From the NCBI GenBank assembly GCA_903851195.1, contig CAINNJ010000025.1:372001-436000 (forward strand): DNA of 64,000 nt, written 5' to 3'. Positions 44,016-53,826 of the stretch are shown piece by piece. Source of the DNA: an uncultured Acidobacteriia bacterium. GTDB lineage: Bacteria; Acidobacteriota; Terriglobia; Bryobacterales; Bryobacteraceae. A program made the translations under genes and the position numbers. Numbering within the stretch: the first letter of the stretch is position 1; each line of letters opens with the position of its first letter. A model generated the notes under the pieces. That model searched no databases. It was given only the letters and a program-made list of their open reading frames with translations, and was not told where the DNA came from.

Positions 44016-47000
44016 TTAGAAAGTAATACGGGCGCTCACCTGCAGTTTGCGCGGCTGATTCGATTGCGCCGTGACCGTGCCGAAGCTGGCCGAATCGATG
44101 TTGTTACCCGGCGCTCCGAAGTACACGGCATTGAGCAGGTTGAAGGCGTCGCCCTGCAGCGAGAAGCGCCATTGTTCGCGGATTTTGAACTCGCGGCGCA
44201 GGCTGAGGTCGAGATCGGAGGTGTGTTGGACGCGCAGGCCGAGGACTTCGGAACGCGCCACGTTACCGACCGTGAAGGCCGGAGGATCCACAAACGCCGC
44301 TTTGTTGAGATAGACGCTGGGCGTGGACCCGAGCACGCTGCCCTGGCCGTAATCGCCGTTGATGCGAACGTTGCCGCTGAAGCCCGGCGCGTAGTTCGGG
44401 AAACAGGTGCCCAGAATACCGCCTGCCGTGCAGCCATTGGCCACGATGGACAGCGGCGCGCCCGAACTGGCGGTGACGACACCGGCGATCTGCCAGTCGC
44501 TCACGATGGCGTTGAGGATCCGGTTCGATGCCGCGAAACGGTGCCCGGCGCCGACGGGCAACTGATAGACGAACGTCGCGTTGAAAACATGCGGGCGATT
44601 CACCGCGCCCGGCGCTTTTTCGAGCGCGTCGTTATCGGGGTTGCGCGGAGTTGCCAGATCGTCCAGCTGTTTGCTGAAGTTGTAGCCGATCATGGTGGTC
44701 AGGCCGTGCGAGAAGCGGCGGTTCAGCGAAACCTGAAGGGCATTGTAAGTGGAGTTGCCGAGATCGGCCCAGGGATTCGAGATGGCGCCGTATTGCGGGT
44801 AGGGGCGCAGCATCTGGCCGATGGTGCCCACGAAGTTCGAAAACGGCAGCGCGATACCCGGGATGATGGCGTTCGCGGACGCGATGTTAGCGGTGTTGGC
44901 GGTCGCGGTGAGCAGGGAACCCAGCGGCAGATACCGGGTCGGGATCTGGTTGGTGAACTGACCGGCGTTGCCCGCGCCCGGCAGGAAGTGGCCGGAACTG
45001 CCCGTATAGGCCAGAGACAGGGTGGTGCTGCCGGTAAGCGAACGCTGGATACTGAAGCTCCAGTTGTTGTAGTACGGGGGTTTGCCGCCAATTTCGGGGT
45101 CGCCATAGGTCATGGTCTGCGCGCCGGTCGGATTGGCGGTGATGAAGCCGGTGCCGAAGGTCGGATTGATGAACGGTGGCGCGGGAAAGGCGGGGTAACC
45201 GTTGTCCCAGTTGAAGGCCGGCTGGCCGGTCACGGTGCTGGCGAAGGAGCCGGTGGTGTTGAAGCCGGTCTGGCTCAGGCCCTGGCGTCCGTTGACGCGC
45301 CCGCCAACGCCGCCGGCGTGGCTGTAGGCGATGGAAAAGCTGCCGCGCACCACGGTTTTCGGATCCACCTGATAAGCGGCGCCGATGCGCGGGCCGAGGT
45401 TCAGGTAGTGCATTTTGACCGGCGTGCTGCAGTTGCAGGTGTTCGGGCCGCTGCCGGCGAACTGCAAAGCGCCCAGGTGACCGCCGGCCGCAGCATTGGC
45501 CAGTGTCGGGTCGAAGAACGACATGCGGTTGGCCACCTCTTTGAAGGGCCCCCAGGCGTCCCAGCGCAGGCCCAGATTGACGGTAAGGCGAGGGTTGATT
45601 TTGATATCGTCCTGCACGTAGGCGGCATAGGTCTTGTAACGGCCGCCGGTTTCGGCGACTGCGTTTTGCGTCACGCTGCTGCTGTCCACCGCGCCCAGCA
45701 GGTAGCTCGCGTAAGAGTTACCGGTGTTGCTGAGAATGCTGCCGGTGGGTGAGAAGCCGGCGGTCTCGTTGTTGCTGAAGGAGAAGGCGGCAAGGGTGCC
45801 GCTCAGCGGGTTGTTGAAGTTGTCCTGCAGGGACTGGAACTGGAAGCCAAAGGTCAGGGAGTGCTTGCCTTTGGTCCAGAGAATATTGTCCTGCAGCGTA
45901 AAGGTGTTGGCTGTTTCCACGTTGGCGTGCGCGTTGGTGCCCACCCAGCTGATCGGGGCGTTGGTGCCGGCGAAGTTGACGTCCGGCATGGCGGTGCTGG
46001 CAATACCCGGAGGCAGACCCGTCAAACCGGCTTTCTGCGGATAATTCCCGTCTGCCGTATCGTTCACCAGGGGGATGTAGATACGGCCCATGGAGTAACT
46101 GAACTGGTTGACGACAGTGGGGCTAAGCACATAGGAATCGTGGATCTGCGCGGTAGTGGGGTACTCTTTCACGAACCGGGCCTGGGTGTAGGGGAGCGGC
46201 AGGGAGTCGGTGCCGGGCGCAAGGCTGCCGGTGAAATTGGTGGTGTAGCGGCCCGTGCTGTAGAGAGCGAAGAAGCGGTTCTTGTCCGAGAGATTCACGT
46301 CCACTTTGCTGGTGAGGTTGTCGACGTTCACCTGGACCGGCAGCTGGGTCAGGTAATTGTTCTGAATGTTGCCGTTGGTGGCGTTCGGCAGATAAGACTG
46401 CAGGGAGAGAGCGGCTTTCGAAAGCCGGCTGGAGGGGATCGTGTTGTTCGGGAACGGCTGCCGGGTGGCGCTGGTGGTGCCGCTGTTGGCTGTCGTGGCG
46501 GGGTCGTAGATCAGCGCGGGCAAGGCGCTGAAGTTGCCCTGCCGGAAGTCCGCCGTGGGAATGGACTGCAGGGTGGGAATGGAGGCCGAAACGTAACGGT
46601 AGCCGTCATAGTTGGCGAAGAAGAAGACTTTGTTCCTGCGGATCGGTCCGCCGGCGCTGCCGCCGAACTCGTTCTGGTGCTCGATGGGGGTAGTGGGAGG
46701 GAAGAAGCCGCGCGCGTCGAGATCGGTGTTGCGCAGGTATTCGTAGACCGCGCCGTGGAACTGATTCCCGCCGGACTTCAGAACGAAGTTGCCGACGCCC
46801 TGGCCTTCATACATGGCCTTCGAGCCGTTGGTTTCCACCTGGAACTGCTCCACGGCCTCGACCGAGATGCCGAGCGCGAGGTTGCGCGTATCGCCCTCGG
46901 TGCCGGGGTTGGTCATCGGGAGACCTTCGATATAGATTTCGTTCTGGTAGGGCTGGCCGCCGTTAAACGAGCCGGTGGAGGGTCCGGCGACCTGCGTGCT

Positions 47001-47510
47001 GTAGGCGCCGACGCCGGCCACCAGACTGGTGAACTGGGTGGGATCGCGGGCCACGCCGTTCATGGCCAGGGGCAACGCGTCGTAAACCTTGTTGTCGATG
47101 GTGCTGCCGAGGGTGGCGTCATCGGTATGGAGTTGCGCGGGCGCGTCGTTGACGGTGACGGATTCGCTGGTGGCGCCGAGCTGGAGTTTGAGGGTGAGGC
47201 CGACGGTGGCAAGCGCGTCCACCACGACGTTTTCCTGCGTGAGCGTCTGGAACCCCTGGGCGGTGACGCTGACCCGGTAGCTGCCGGCGGTGAGCAACGG
47301 CAGGACGACGAGTCCAGCACCGGTGGTTTTGCGGACCGTGGTCACCCCGGTGGAGGCGTTGGTCGCGGTCACGGTGGCTTCGGAGATGGTGGCTCCCGAG
47401 GGGTCCGTGACGGTACCCTGGATGGAGCCGGTGCCACCGACCTGCGCGGCAGCGGGCACGCAGAGAACGACTGCGATCAGAGTGGAGAGAAAGTACGCGG
47501 CGTGGCGCAT
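44016..47510 (-). CDS. TonB-dependent receptor with carboxypeptidase-regulatory-like domain
   Basis: 1164 residues. ATG 47510 starts a signal peptide (AAYFLSTLIAVVLCVPAAAQ). Residues about 25-105 are a CarboxypepD_reg-like domain (GSIQGTVTDPSGATISEATV), residues about 110-230 a plug, and the rest a beta-barrel ending with VSARITF, whose final Phe is the outer-membrane assembly signal. Oar-like receptors of this sort are many in Acidobacteria and take up oligosaccharides or other large ligands with TonB energy. Its position next to rhaI suggests rhamnose-containing glycans (inference). No SusD-like partner is present. Confidence 0.92.
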   Translation of the reverse strand: MRHAAYFLSTLIAVVLCVPAAAQVGGTGSIQGTVTDPSGATISEATVTATNASTGVTTVRKTTGAGLVVLPLLTAGSYRVSVTAQGFQTLTQENVVVDALATVGLTLKLQLGATSESVTVNDAPAQLHTDDATLGSTIDNKVYDALPLAMNGVARDPTQFTSLVAGVGAYSTQVAGPSTGSFNGGQPYQNEIYIEGLPMTNPGTEGDTRNLALGISVEAVEQFQVETNGSKAMYEGQGVGNFVLKSGGNQFHGAVYEYLRNTDLDARGFFPPTTPIEHQNEFGGSAGGPIRRNKVFFFANYDGYRYVSASIPTLQSIPTADFRQGNFSALPALIYDPATTANSGTTSATRQPFPNNTIPSSRLSKAALSLQSYLPNATNGNIQNNYLTQLPVQVNVDNLTSKVDVNLSDKNRFFALYSTGRYTTNFTGSLAPGTDSLPLPYTQARFVKEYPTTAQIHDSYVLSPTVVNQFSYSMGRIYIPLVNDTADGNYPQKAGLTGLPPGIASTAMPDVNFAGTNAPISWVGTNAHANVETANTFTLQDNILWTKGKHSLTFGFQFQSLQDNFNNPLSGTLAAFSFSNNETAGFSPTGSILSNTGNSYASYLLGAVDSSSVTQNAVAETGGRYKTYAAYVQDDIKINPRLTVNLGLRWDAWGPFKEVANRMSFFDPTLANAAAGGHLGALQFAGSGPNTCNCSTPVKMHYLNLGPRIGAAYQVDPKTVVRGSFSIAYSHAGGVGGRVNGRQGLSQTGFNTTGSFASTVTGQPAFNWDNGYPAFPAPPFINPTFGTGFITANPTGAQTMTYGDPEIGGKPPYYNNWSFSIQRSLTGSTTLSLAYTGSSGHFLPGAGNAGQFTNQIPTRYLPLGSLLTATANTANIASANAIIPGIALPFSNFVGTIGQMLRPYPQYGAISNPWADLGNSTYNALQVSLNRRFSHGLTTMIGYNFSKQLDDLATPRNPDNDALEKAPGAVNRPHVFNATFVYQLPVGAGHRFAASNRILNAIVSDWQIAGVVTASSGAPLSIVANGCTAGGILGTCFPNYAPGFSGNVRINGDYGQGSVLGSTPSVYLNKAAFVDPPAFTVGNVARSEVLGLRVQHTSDLDLSLRREFKIREQWRFSLQGDAFNLLNAVYFGAPGNNIDSASFGTVTAQSNQPRKLQVSARITF

Positions 47511-47602
47511 GTTTTGTGAAACCCCTTGCTGTTGTTTGAGCTTGCCATATTGGCAGGTGAAATGCCAGGGGATGGCGCCCACTGGCGACCGTTACACGAA
47601 CG

Positions 47603-47638
47603 CGACAACGCCGCCCGCTTGCGCGGACGGCGTTGTCG
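47603..47638. terminator. strong hairpin between the two receptor genes
   Basis: Perfect 11-bp stem CGACAACGCCG (47603-47613) and CGGCGTTGTCG (47628-47638) with a 14-base loop. It follows the stop of the upstream receptor gene (47660) on the minus strand. No T-run follows on either side, so it may be a weak terminator, an mRNA 3'-end stabiliser, or both. Confidence 0.6.
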
Positions 47639-47659
47639 ATTCGTGCCTGAGGATCAAGG

Positions 47660-50600
47660 TTAGAAGCGGAAGCGCAGCGTTGCCGCCGCGTGCCGAGCCT
47701 GCACCTGTGCGCTCGTGATGGTGCCGAAGGAGGTGTTCGTGTAGTCCTTCAGAGCCGGGGTCGTGCACGCGCCGTTAACCGCATTGCAGTTGATCGCCAG
47801 CGACGTGTTCGGATTGCCCGGGTTGAAGTGGTTGAACACGTTGAAAGCATCGAACTTGAAGCTCAGCGTGCGGGGATGCGCTTCGGTGCCGATGTTGATG
47901 CTCTTCTCCAGGCTCATGTCGAAGTTGATTACGCCCGGTCCATAACCGATCGTCGGCGGCGCGTTACCGATACCGAGCGAGGTCAGAGAAGGCAGCGTGA
48001 TGGCGGCCGGATTGAAGTTGTACCACAGCTTCGGATCGGCCACGGCCAGCGAGGAGTTCGCGCCGGTCCAGACCGACGAAGGCGTGCTGTTGCTGTCGAG
48101 GAACAGGTTCCCGTTCAGCTGGCAGCGGAAGGGAATACCGGTGTTGTTGCTGCCGTTGGCGGCAACGCTGCCGGTCCAGTATCCGGGAGGGGCGCCGTTG
48201 GCCGAGCAGCTAAAGCCGTAGGGGGCGCCCGAGTAGAGAACCGCGACGCCGGCGTAATGCCAGTCGTTCAGCAGGTATTTCGCGACGATGTTCTTCGTGA
48301 ACTTCTCCACGCCCGGAATGTCGTAGCCCCAGTTGAGGTTGAGCGCACGCGGGCGGTTGCTGGTGACGTTTTTCAGCAGGTAATCGTTCACGTACTGGTT
48401 GCGGTTGTAGGTGAGAGTCTTGGACCAGGTGAAGTTACCGCCCAGCTGGAGGCGCTTGCTGAAGCGGCGGTTGATCGAGGTCTGCAGCGCATTGTAGTTG
48501 GCTTCGCCGTCCAGCGTGTAGCCCTGAATGGCGGCCCAGTCGACACCGTTGGCCAAAGCGCGGATCAGGTTGGTGGAGTAGAAGCCGGCCGTGCCACCAT
48601 TGCCGCTGGTGGGGTCGAGGTACTTCGCGACCGGACCGGGGCCGCCGTTGTTGGCCGTCGGAGACCAGATGGTGTAAGGCTTCACCGCGTTGAAGTCGAT
48701 GCGGCCCTGATTGAACTGGTTGTGCGCCACGTTGCCGATGTAGGAGACATCGAGGATGAAGCCCTTGCCGAGATCCTGCTGGATGCCGAAGCTCCAGTTG
48801 TAGGTGGCCGGGGGTTTCAGGTTCAGAGAACCGCCGGTGGTCGCCTGCGGAGTGTAGATGGCAGTCGAGCCGACCAGGCTGGTGATGGAGGTGTTGAGGA
48901 TCAGCGGCGCCACGAAGTTCGGAGGAGCGGCGATGGGGCCGACGCCCGCGCCGGTCGCGCCGATGGTATCGACCGTGAAGGAGCGGCCGTAGAAGATGCC
49001 GAAGCCGGTCCGGATCGCGGTTTTGCCGTTGCCGAAGACGTCATAGGCGAGACCGATGCGGGGCGCCACCACGACGTCCGGATTGCCGAACAGCATGGTG
49101 TTGGCCGTCTTGATCCCGGAGAAAGGCAGTGTCGTGTACGAAGCGGGATCGAAGGTTCCCTGCTGAGCGTAAGGATAGACTTTGCCGGTAATGGGGTTGA
49201 TGGAGGCCTTGTTGGCGGTCGGGCAGCTTACGCTGCCGCCCACCGGAACCGTGCAGGTGGGATACAGCAACTGGCCGCTCTTGCTGGCGCTATAGGAAGC
49301 GGTGTCGAAGCTGCCGAGGGTGGCGCCCTGCGAACGAAGAGTTCCGATGAACTGGAAGCGCACACCCGCGTCGATGGTCAGACGCTTATTGAACTTCCAG
49401 GTATCCTGCGCGAACCATTCCACCTGCGTGTAACGGGCATGGTTAATCTGCTTCTTGTTGTCTTCGCCGTAACCGTAGAGGTTGCCGGTGAGGGCGTTCG
49501 AGAAGGGGTTGCCGGTGTCGACCGGGTTGCCGAGGTCGGAGCCGAAGTAGTAAGTTCCCGCCGTGTTGTACACGGAGTAAACCGAGACGTTGCGGGCTTC
49601 CTTCTCGATGTAGATGCCGCCCTTGATGGTGTGGGCACCTTTGATCCAGGTGAGGTTGTCGTTCAGGTTCTGGCTTTCGTCGGTACCGTCGAACGGCCAG
49701 CGGCTGTCGAAGCCGAAGGTGGGCAGGTTGGGGATGCCGGTGGGCGCGGACTGCGCCGAGAAACCGGAAGGCAGGCCGAAGCTGACCTGCGGCAGGAGGT
49801 TCAGGTAGTTGGCGCCGAACAGGTTCGGAAGCTTCAGAGCATTGCCGCTCGCGTCCTTCAGAGGCAGCAGGCTGTTCTGGAACAGGGTCTGGTCGGTCGG
49901 CGAATTGCCCTGGTGGTTGCGGTTGATCCCCATGGTCAGTTCGTTGATCAGGTTCGGGCGGAACGTGTGGACATAGGTAAGAGCGGCGCCGGCCGAGGGG
50001 TTGTGGTAGCTGTGCGGGAACTGGCCCCAGCCATCGCCCTGCGCGCCGAGGATGGCGCCGTATCCCGTGTTTTCAAAGGCGTCCTGAATCAGGCGGACGA
50101 ACATGGTGTCGCGCGTGGTAGCGTTGTAGTCCACGCGGAGGATCTTGTCTTCGCGGGGCTGGTTGTTGGTGAACTGGAACTGGGAGTTATAGGCGCGCGC
50201 GCCGGTCGGATCCTGGAAATTCGGCAGCGGGAAACGGTTCAGAAAGGCGAGACCAATCGCGCTGATGCGGCTGACCGGAATCTTGTTGCCGGCGAAGCAA
50301 CCGGGGCCGCCGGCGGTGGTGCAGGCCGCGCCGGTCGCGGGATCGCGGATCAGAATCGGCGTGCCGTTCTGGTTGATCGACTGAGAAAAGTCGCCGGCTC
50401 TTTCGAGCGCGGACGGCATTGTGTAGCGGTTCGGGCCGGCCGTGCCGCTGTTATAGAGCTTGTCCCACGAGAAGAAGAAGAACAGACGGTTGCGGTCTTT
50501 GTTGAAGCGAACGCCGGGGATGAGCAGCGGGCCGCCGATGGTGCCGCCGGGATTCTGATAACGGTAACGGGGCTTTACGACGCCGGTCTTGTTGTTGAAG

Positions 50601-51406
50601 AACTCGTTGGCGTTGAACTCTTCGTGACGGAAGTCATAGTATGCGGTGCCGTGGAACTGACCGGTGCCGTTCTTGATGGTGATGTTCATCTGGCCGCCGT
50701 TGCGGGCGCCATACTCGGCGGTGTAGTTGGACGTGAGCAGCTTCACTTCGCCGATCGCGTCCGGGCTGGGCGACAGGGTGCTGTTCATCGAGTAGTTGCC
50801 GGAGTCTTCGCTGACGATACCGTCGAGTGTGACGACGACCTGACCCTGCTGGCCACCGTTGACGGTCGGCGTGTCGCCGCCCCATCCGCGGGAGTCGTGG
50901 TTGCTGAGATCCTGCACGCCGGGAAGAGTCTTCACGATCGCTTTGAAGTCGCGCCCGCGGATCGGCGTATCGGCGATCTGCTGGAGGTTGACGTTCTGGG
51001 AGCGGTCGGAACTGTCGGTGGCGACGTGGGCCGCTTCGGCCTGCACTTCGACGGAGGTGGTTACATCACCGACCGTGAGGCGGATGGTGTGCAGATCGAC
51101 GCGTTCCTGGGCGCTGATGGTGACGTTCTTCTGTTCGTACGTTTTGAAGCCGGGCTGCACGACCTTGAGGCTGTAGCCGCCGGGGATCATGGCGATAAAT
51201 TCGAACTCACCGGAGCCGCTGGTTTTGAATTCACGCACCTGTCGGGAAATATCGTTGGTGAGCTGGACGTTGGCGCCGACGACAACCGCGCCGGCGGAAT
51301 CTACGACGGTTCCGGACACGGAACCGGTTACGGATTGAGCGTTGGCTGCCGGCATCGAGGCCAGCAACAGAGACATGAGAGATAAAGCCAGTCTGGTCGA
51401 TTTCAT
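47660..51406 (-). CDS. TonB-dependent receptor with carboxypeptidase-regulatory-like domain
   Basis: 1248 residues. Signal peptide MKSTRLALSLMSLLLASMPA to ANAQ; residues about 27-110 CarboxypepD_reg-like (GSVSGTVVDSAGAVVVGANV); plug with DTPIRGRDFKAIVKTLPGV and GGQMNITIKNGTGQFHGTAY; long beta-barrel ending ATLRFRF with terminal Phe. An outer-membrane importer like the other receptor, but only moderately similar, so not a recent duplicate. A good promoter lies 118 bases upstream, with an operator-like element shared with the rhaEW promoter, which ties it to rhamnose control. Confidence 0.93.
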   Translation of the reverse strand: MKSTRLALSLMSLLLASMPAANAQSVTGSVSGTVVDSAGAVVVGANVQLTNDISRQVREFKTSGSGEFEFIAMIPGGYSLKVVQPGFKTYEQKNVTISAQERVDLHTIRLTVGDVTTSVEVQAEAAHVATDSSDRSQNVNLQQIADTPIRGRDFKAIVKTLPGVQDLSNHDSRGWGGDTPTVNGGQQGQVVVTLDGIVSEDSGNYSMNSTLSPSPDAIGEVKLLTSNYTAEYGARNGGQMNITIKNGTGQFHGTAYYDFRHEEFNANEFFNNKTGVVKPRYRYQNPGGTIGGPLLIPGVRFNKDRNRLFFFFSWDKLYNSGTAGPNRYTMPSALERAGDFSQSINQNGTPILIRDPATGAACTTAGGPGCFAGNKIPVSRISAIGLAFLNRFPLPNFQDPTGARAYNSQFQFTNNQPREDKILRVDYNATTRDTMFVRLIQDAFENTGYGAILGAQGDGWGQFPHSYHNPSAGAALTYVHTFRPNLINELTMGINRNHQGNSPTDQTLFQNSLLPLKDASGNALKLPNLFGANYLNLLPQVSFGLPSGFSAQSAPTGIPNLPTFGFDSRWPFDGTDESQNLNDNLTWIKGAHTIKGGIYIEKEARNVSVYSVYNTAGTYYFGSDLGNPVDTGNPFSNALTGNLYGYGEDNKKQINHARYTQVEWFAQDTWKFNKRLTIDAGVRFQFIGTLRSQGATLGSFDTASYSASKSGQLLYPTCTVPVGGSVSCPTANKASINPITGKVYPYAQQGTFDPASYTTLPFSGIKTANTMLFGNPDVVVAPRIGLAYDVFGNGKTAIRTGFGIFYGRSFTVDTIGATGAGVGPIAAPPNFVAPLILNTSITSLVGSTAIYTPQATTGGSLNLKPPATYNWSFGIQQDLGKGFILDVSYIGNVAHNQFNQGRIDFNAVKPYTIWSPTANNGGPGPVAKYLDPTSGNGGTAGFYSTNLIRALANGVDWAAIQGYTLDGEANYNALQTSINRRFSKRLQLGGNFTWSKTLTYNRNQYVNDYLLKNVTSNRPRALNLNWGYDIPGVEKFTKNIVAKYLLNDWHYAGVAVLYSGAPYGFSCSANGAPPGYWTGSVAANGSNNTGIPFRCQLNGNLFLDSNSTPSSVWTGANSSLAVADPKLWYNFNPAAITLPSLTSLGIGNAPPTIGYGPGVINFDMSLEKSINIGTEAHPRTLSFKFDAFNVFNHFNPGNPNTSLAINCNAVNGACTTPALKDYTNTSFGTITSAQVQARHAAATLRFRF

Positions 51407-51449
51407 GGACGGACCCCCTGAGATCCGATTTCTCTTTTACGTGGAAACC

Positions 51450-51470
51450 GCCCCGGAAACACGCCGGGGC
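51450..51470 (-). promoter_or_regulatory. hairpin in the 5' leader of the receptor mRNA
   Basis: GCCCCGG (51450-51456), 7-base loop, CCGGGGC (51464-51470). It lies in the predicted leader between the promoter and the start codon at 51406, and may modulate translation or stability. Confidence 0.4.
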
Positions 51471-51500
51471 CAAGGCCGACCCCTAACCGGGCCGCCAAAT

Positions 51501-51552
51501 TTTAACGTTTCAAGATGCGTTCATTTATATCACTTTTGTAAGACTGTGTGAA
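51501..51552 (-). promoter_or_regulatory. promoter and operator-like site of the second TonB receptor
   Basis: On the minus strand: -35 TTCACA (51552-51547), 17-base spacer, -10 TATAAA (51529-51524), each 5 of 6 to consensus. Eleven bases after the -10 comes TGAAACGTTAAA (51512-51501), 10 of 12 to TGAAACGTTTCA. Transcription would start near 51517, within or just before the element, a usual place for a repressor site. Confidence 0.6.
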
Positions 51553-51571
51553 TCCCTCGGATCACTTTTTT

Positions 51572-51820
51572 TTACCGGGGCTTTTTGGGGAAGGCTCTGA
51601 CGAGGTAGTCGACGATCTCGGAAACCTGCTTTTCGTTCGCCACGGCACCCTTGTCGACCATGTCGGAGACCAGGTCTTTCCAGCCGGCGCGGTCGTGGCC
51701 CATGCCGGTAACGGCTTCGGGTCCGTGGCACGTGCTGCAGACTTTGACGAAGGTGGCTTTGCCGGGGGCTTCGGGGAGTTGGTCGGCGGCAAGAAGGAAA
51801 AGCAGGAGAGCGAGTTTCAC
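51572..51820 (-). CDS. small monohaem c-type cytochrome
   Basis: 82 residues with a short hydrophobic export signal (MKLALLLFLLAADQ), one haem site VCSTCHGPEA and a possible Met ligand in AVTGMGHD. Periplasmic electron carrier. It begins 3 bases after the stop of lutC, so it is the last gene of the rha-lut operon. It could receive electrons from lactate oxidation or belong to a dehydrogenase elsewhere; the first is inference from position. Confidence 0.88.
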   Translation of the reverse strand: MKLALLLFLLAADQLPEAPGKATFVKVCSTCHGPEAVTGMGHDRAGWKDLVSDMVDKGAVANEKQVSEIVDYLVRAFPKKPR

Positions 51821-51823
51821 GGT

Positions 51824-52441
51824 TCAGGCTCCGAGGATCATGACGTCCAGCGTGCGCGGGCCATGGACGCCTTTGACGCGGATCATTTCGATATCGGCCG
51901 TGGCGGAGGGGCCGGAGATGGTGGTGATGGGGCGCGTCCGGTGCGGGGCGAGGGCGCGGATCCCTTCGGGGACCGAGTCTACGATCTGTTCGGCGCGGAC
52001 AAGACACAGATGATAGTCGGGGATGAGCGAGAGGGCGCGGCGGCCTTCGTGCGCGGCGTGGCTGAGGATGATGGTGCCGGTGAGGGCGATGGCGGCCGTG
52101 CAGGCCGTCAGTGCGCCTTCGGAGGCGTCGATGGTGTTGTAGTCGAGTCCGGTGTCCGGGAGGAAGCGGAAACCCGCGGGAAGCCACTCCGGCGGCAGGC
52201 CGGGGGGAATGATGAGGCTGGTCTTGCCGCGGTTCGTGAGGGCCCGGGCGATGGTGTCCGGGATGGACGCCGCGCGGTAGACGGTGGCGTTGTAGTCGCG
52301 CAGACGATCGGTGAAGAGTTCGATGCGGGCTTCGGTCGAGAGCGCGAGGGTTTGCCGGTACTCGCGTTGCGGGACGGGCGCTTCTTTGGTAGCGCCCAGG
52401 GCTTCGCGGATGTTGCGCAATATCTCTGTCTTTGCACTCAT
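51824..52441 (-). CDS. lutC: lactate utilisation protein C (LUD domain)
   Basis: 205 residues, the usual length of LutC/YkgG. LUD-domain features: TIDASEGALTACTAAIALTG, TIILSHAAHEGRRALSLIP, and ISGPSATADIEMIRVKGVHG near the C-terminus. Third subunit of the LutABC L-lactate oxidase. Start overlaps lutB stop by 4 bases. Confidence 0.94.
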   Translation of the reverse strand: MSAKTEILRNIREALGATKEAPVPQREYRQTLALSTEARIELFTDRLRDYNATVYRAASIPDTIARALTNRGKTSLIIPPGLPPEWLPAGFRFLPDTGLDYNTIDASEGALTACTAAIALTGTIILSHAAHEGRRALSLIPDYHLCLVRAEQIVDSVPEGIRALAPHRTRPITTISGPSATADIEMIRVKGVHGPRTLDVMILGA

Positions 52442-53826
52442 CGCTTATTCCACCATTCACGGAAGGTTTGCTTCGGGATCGAGGGGAGGTCGCGGGTGGT
52501 GGACCAGCCGGGGAGTCCGATGGCTTCGAGGGGCGTGTGTCCCAGTTGCACCAGTTTTTGCGCGCCGGCGAGGCGGCTGCCGTCGGACATGGCGAACGCG
52601 GCCATCTTCATGCCGAGACCTTCGCCCATGGGCGCGTCGCCGTTCCGGACGACTTTCCCGCGGAGGTGGATCAGGATCTCCGGGATATTGATCTTGACGG
52701 GGCAGACCTCGTAACAGGCGCCGCAGAGCGAGGAGGCGTAGGGCAGCGACTGCGAGTGCTCCATCGATTGCAGCTGCGGGGTGAGAATCGCGCCGATGGG
52801 GCCGCTGTAGATGGAGCCGTAGGCGTGGCCGCCGGTCTGGCGGTACACGGGGCAGGTGTTGAGACAGGCGGCGCAACGGATGCAGTGCAGAGTCTCGCGC
52901 GATTCGGGGTCGGCGAGGACTTTGGTGCGGCCGTTGTCGAGCAGGATGACGTGGAACTCCCGGGGGCCATCGCCGGGGGTAACGCCGGTCCAGATGGAGT
53001 TGTAGGGGTTCATGCGCTCGCCGGTGGCGGAGCGCGGGAGGAGCTGCAGGAAGACTTCGAGGTCGTTGAAGGACGGGATGATCTTTTCGATGCCGAGCAT
53101 CGTGATCATGACATCCGGCAGGGTGACGCACATGCGGCCGTTGCCTTCGGATTCGACGACGCAGACGGAGCCGGTTTCGGCCACGGCGAAGTTGGCGCCG
53201 CTGAAGCCGACTTTGACGCGGAGGAAGCGCTCGCGGAGGTAGGTGCGGGCGGCGGCGGCGAGGTCTTCCGGTTTGTCGCCGAGTTCGGTCAGGTTCATCT
53301 TCTCGAGGAAGAGCTGACGGATTTCGGACTTGTTCTTGTGCAGCGCGGGGACGACGATGTGCGAGGGTTTGTCGTGGCCGAGCTGGATGATGAGGTCGGC
53401 GAGATCCGTTTCCCAGGGCGTGATTCCGGCGGCTTCGAGGGCCACGTTGAGGCGGGTCTCATCGGAGGTCATGGTCTTGACCTTGATGATTTCCGTCTGT
53501 TTGTGGGACTGAATGATGCCGGTGATGATCTGGTTGGCCTCGTCGGCGTCGCGGGCCCAGTGGACCTGGCCGCCGGCCGCGGTGCAGGCGGCTTCAAACT
53601 GTTCGAGGTAGCCGGGAAGACTGGCGAGGACGCGGCGTTTGATCTGTTGGGCGGAGTCGCGGAGCTGTTCCCAATCGGGCATTTCGCCGACGACGAGGGC
53701 GCGTTTGTTGCGGATGGTTTCCGTCGCGCGGCGGACGTTGGCGCGGATTTGCGTGTTGCCGAGGAGGACGTGCGCGGCCTTTTTGAAGTCCGGGGCGGTG
53801 GCGGCTTCGCCGACGTGGACGCTCAT
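52438..53826 (-). CDS. lutB: lactate utilisation iron-sulfur protein B
   Basis: 462 residues. N-terminal LUD domain, then two ferredoxin-type 4Fe-4S motifs, CIRCAACLNTCPVYRQTGGH and SLCGACYEVCPVKINIPEI, and a C-terminal extension. It forms with LutA and LutC the complex that oxidises L-lactate to pyruvate. The start overlaps lutA by 4 bases. In this locus the lactate would come from rhamnose through lactaldehyde. Confidence 0.95.
   Translation of the reverse strand: MSVHVGEAATAPDFKKAAHVLLGNTQIRANVRRATETIRNKRALVVGEMPDWEQLRDSAQQIKRRVLASLPGYLEQFEAACTAAGGQVHWARDADEANQIITGIIQSHKQTEIIKVKTMTSDETRLNVALEAAGITPWETDLADLIIQLGHDKPSHIVVPALHKNKSEIRQLFLEKMNLTELGDKPEDLAAAARTYLRERFLRVKVGFSGANFAVAETGSVCVVESEGNGRMCVTLPDVMITMLGIEKIIPSFNDLEVFLQLLPRSATGERMNPYNSIWTGVTPGDGPREFHVILLDNGRTKVLADPESRETLHCIRCAACLNTCPVYRQTGGHAYGSIYSGPIGAILTPQLQSMEHSQSLPYASSLCGACYEVCPVKINIPEILIHLRGKVVRNGDAPMGEGLGMKMAAFAMSDGSRLAGAQKLVQLGHTPLEAIGLPGWSTTRDLPSIPKQTFREWWNKR

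Noticed and set aside
47690-51385. 1231-codon open frame opposite the second TonB receptor
   Set aside because: The receptor on the minus strand has signal peptide, plug and barrel end; the plus-strand product is Val/Gly/Arg/Asp-rich without domains. The same holds for long antisense frames at 3889-5385, 13078-15465 and 57267-59387.
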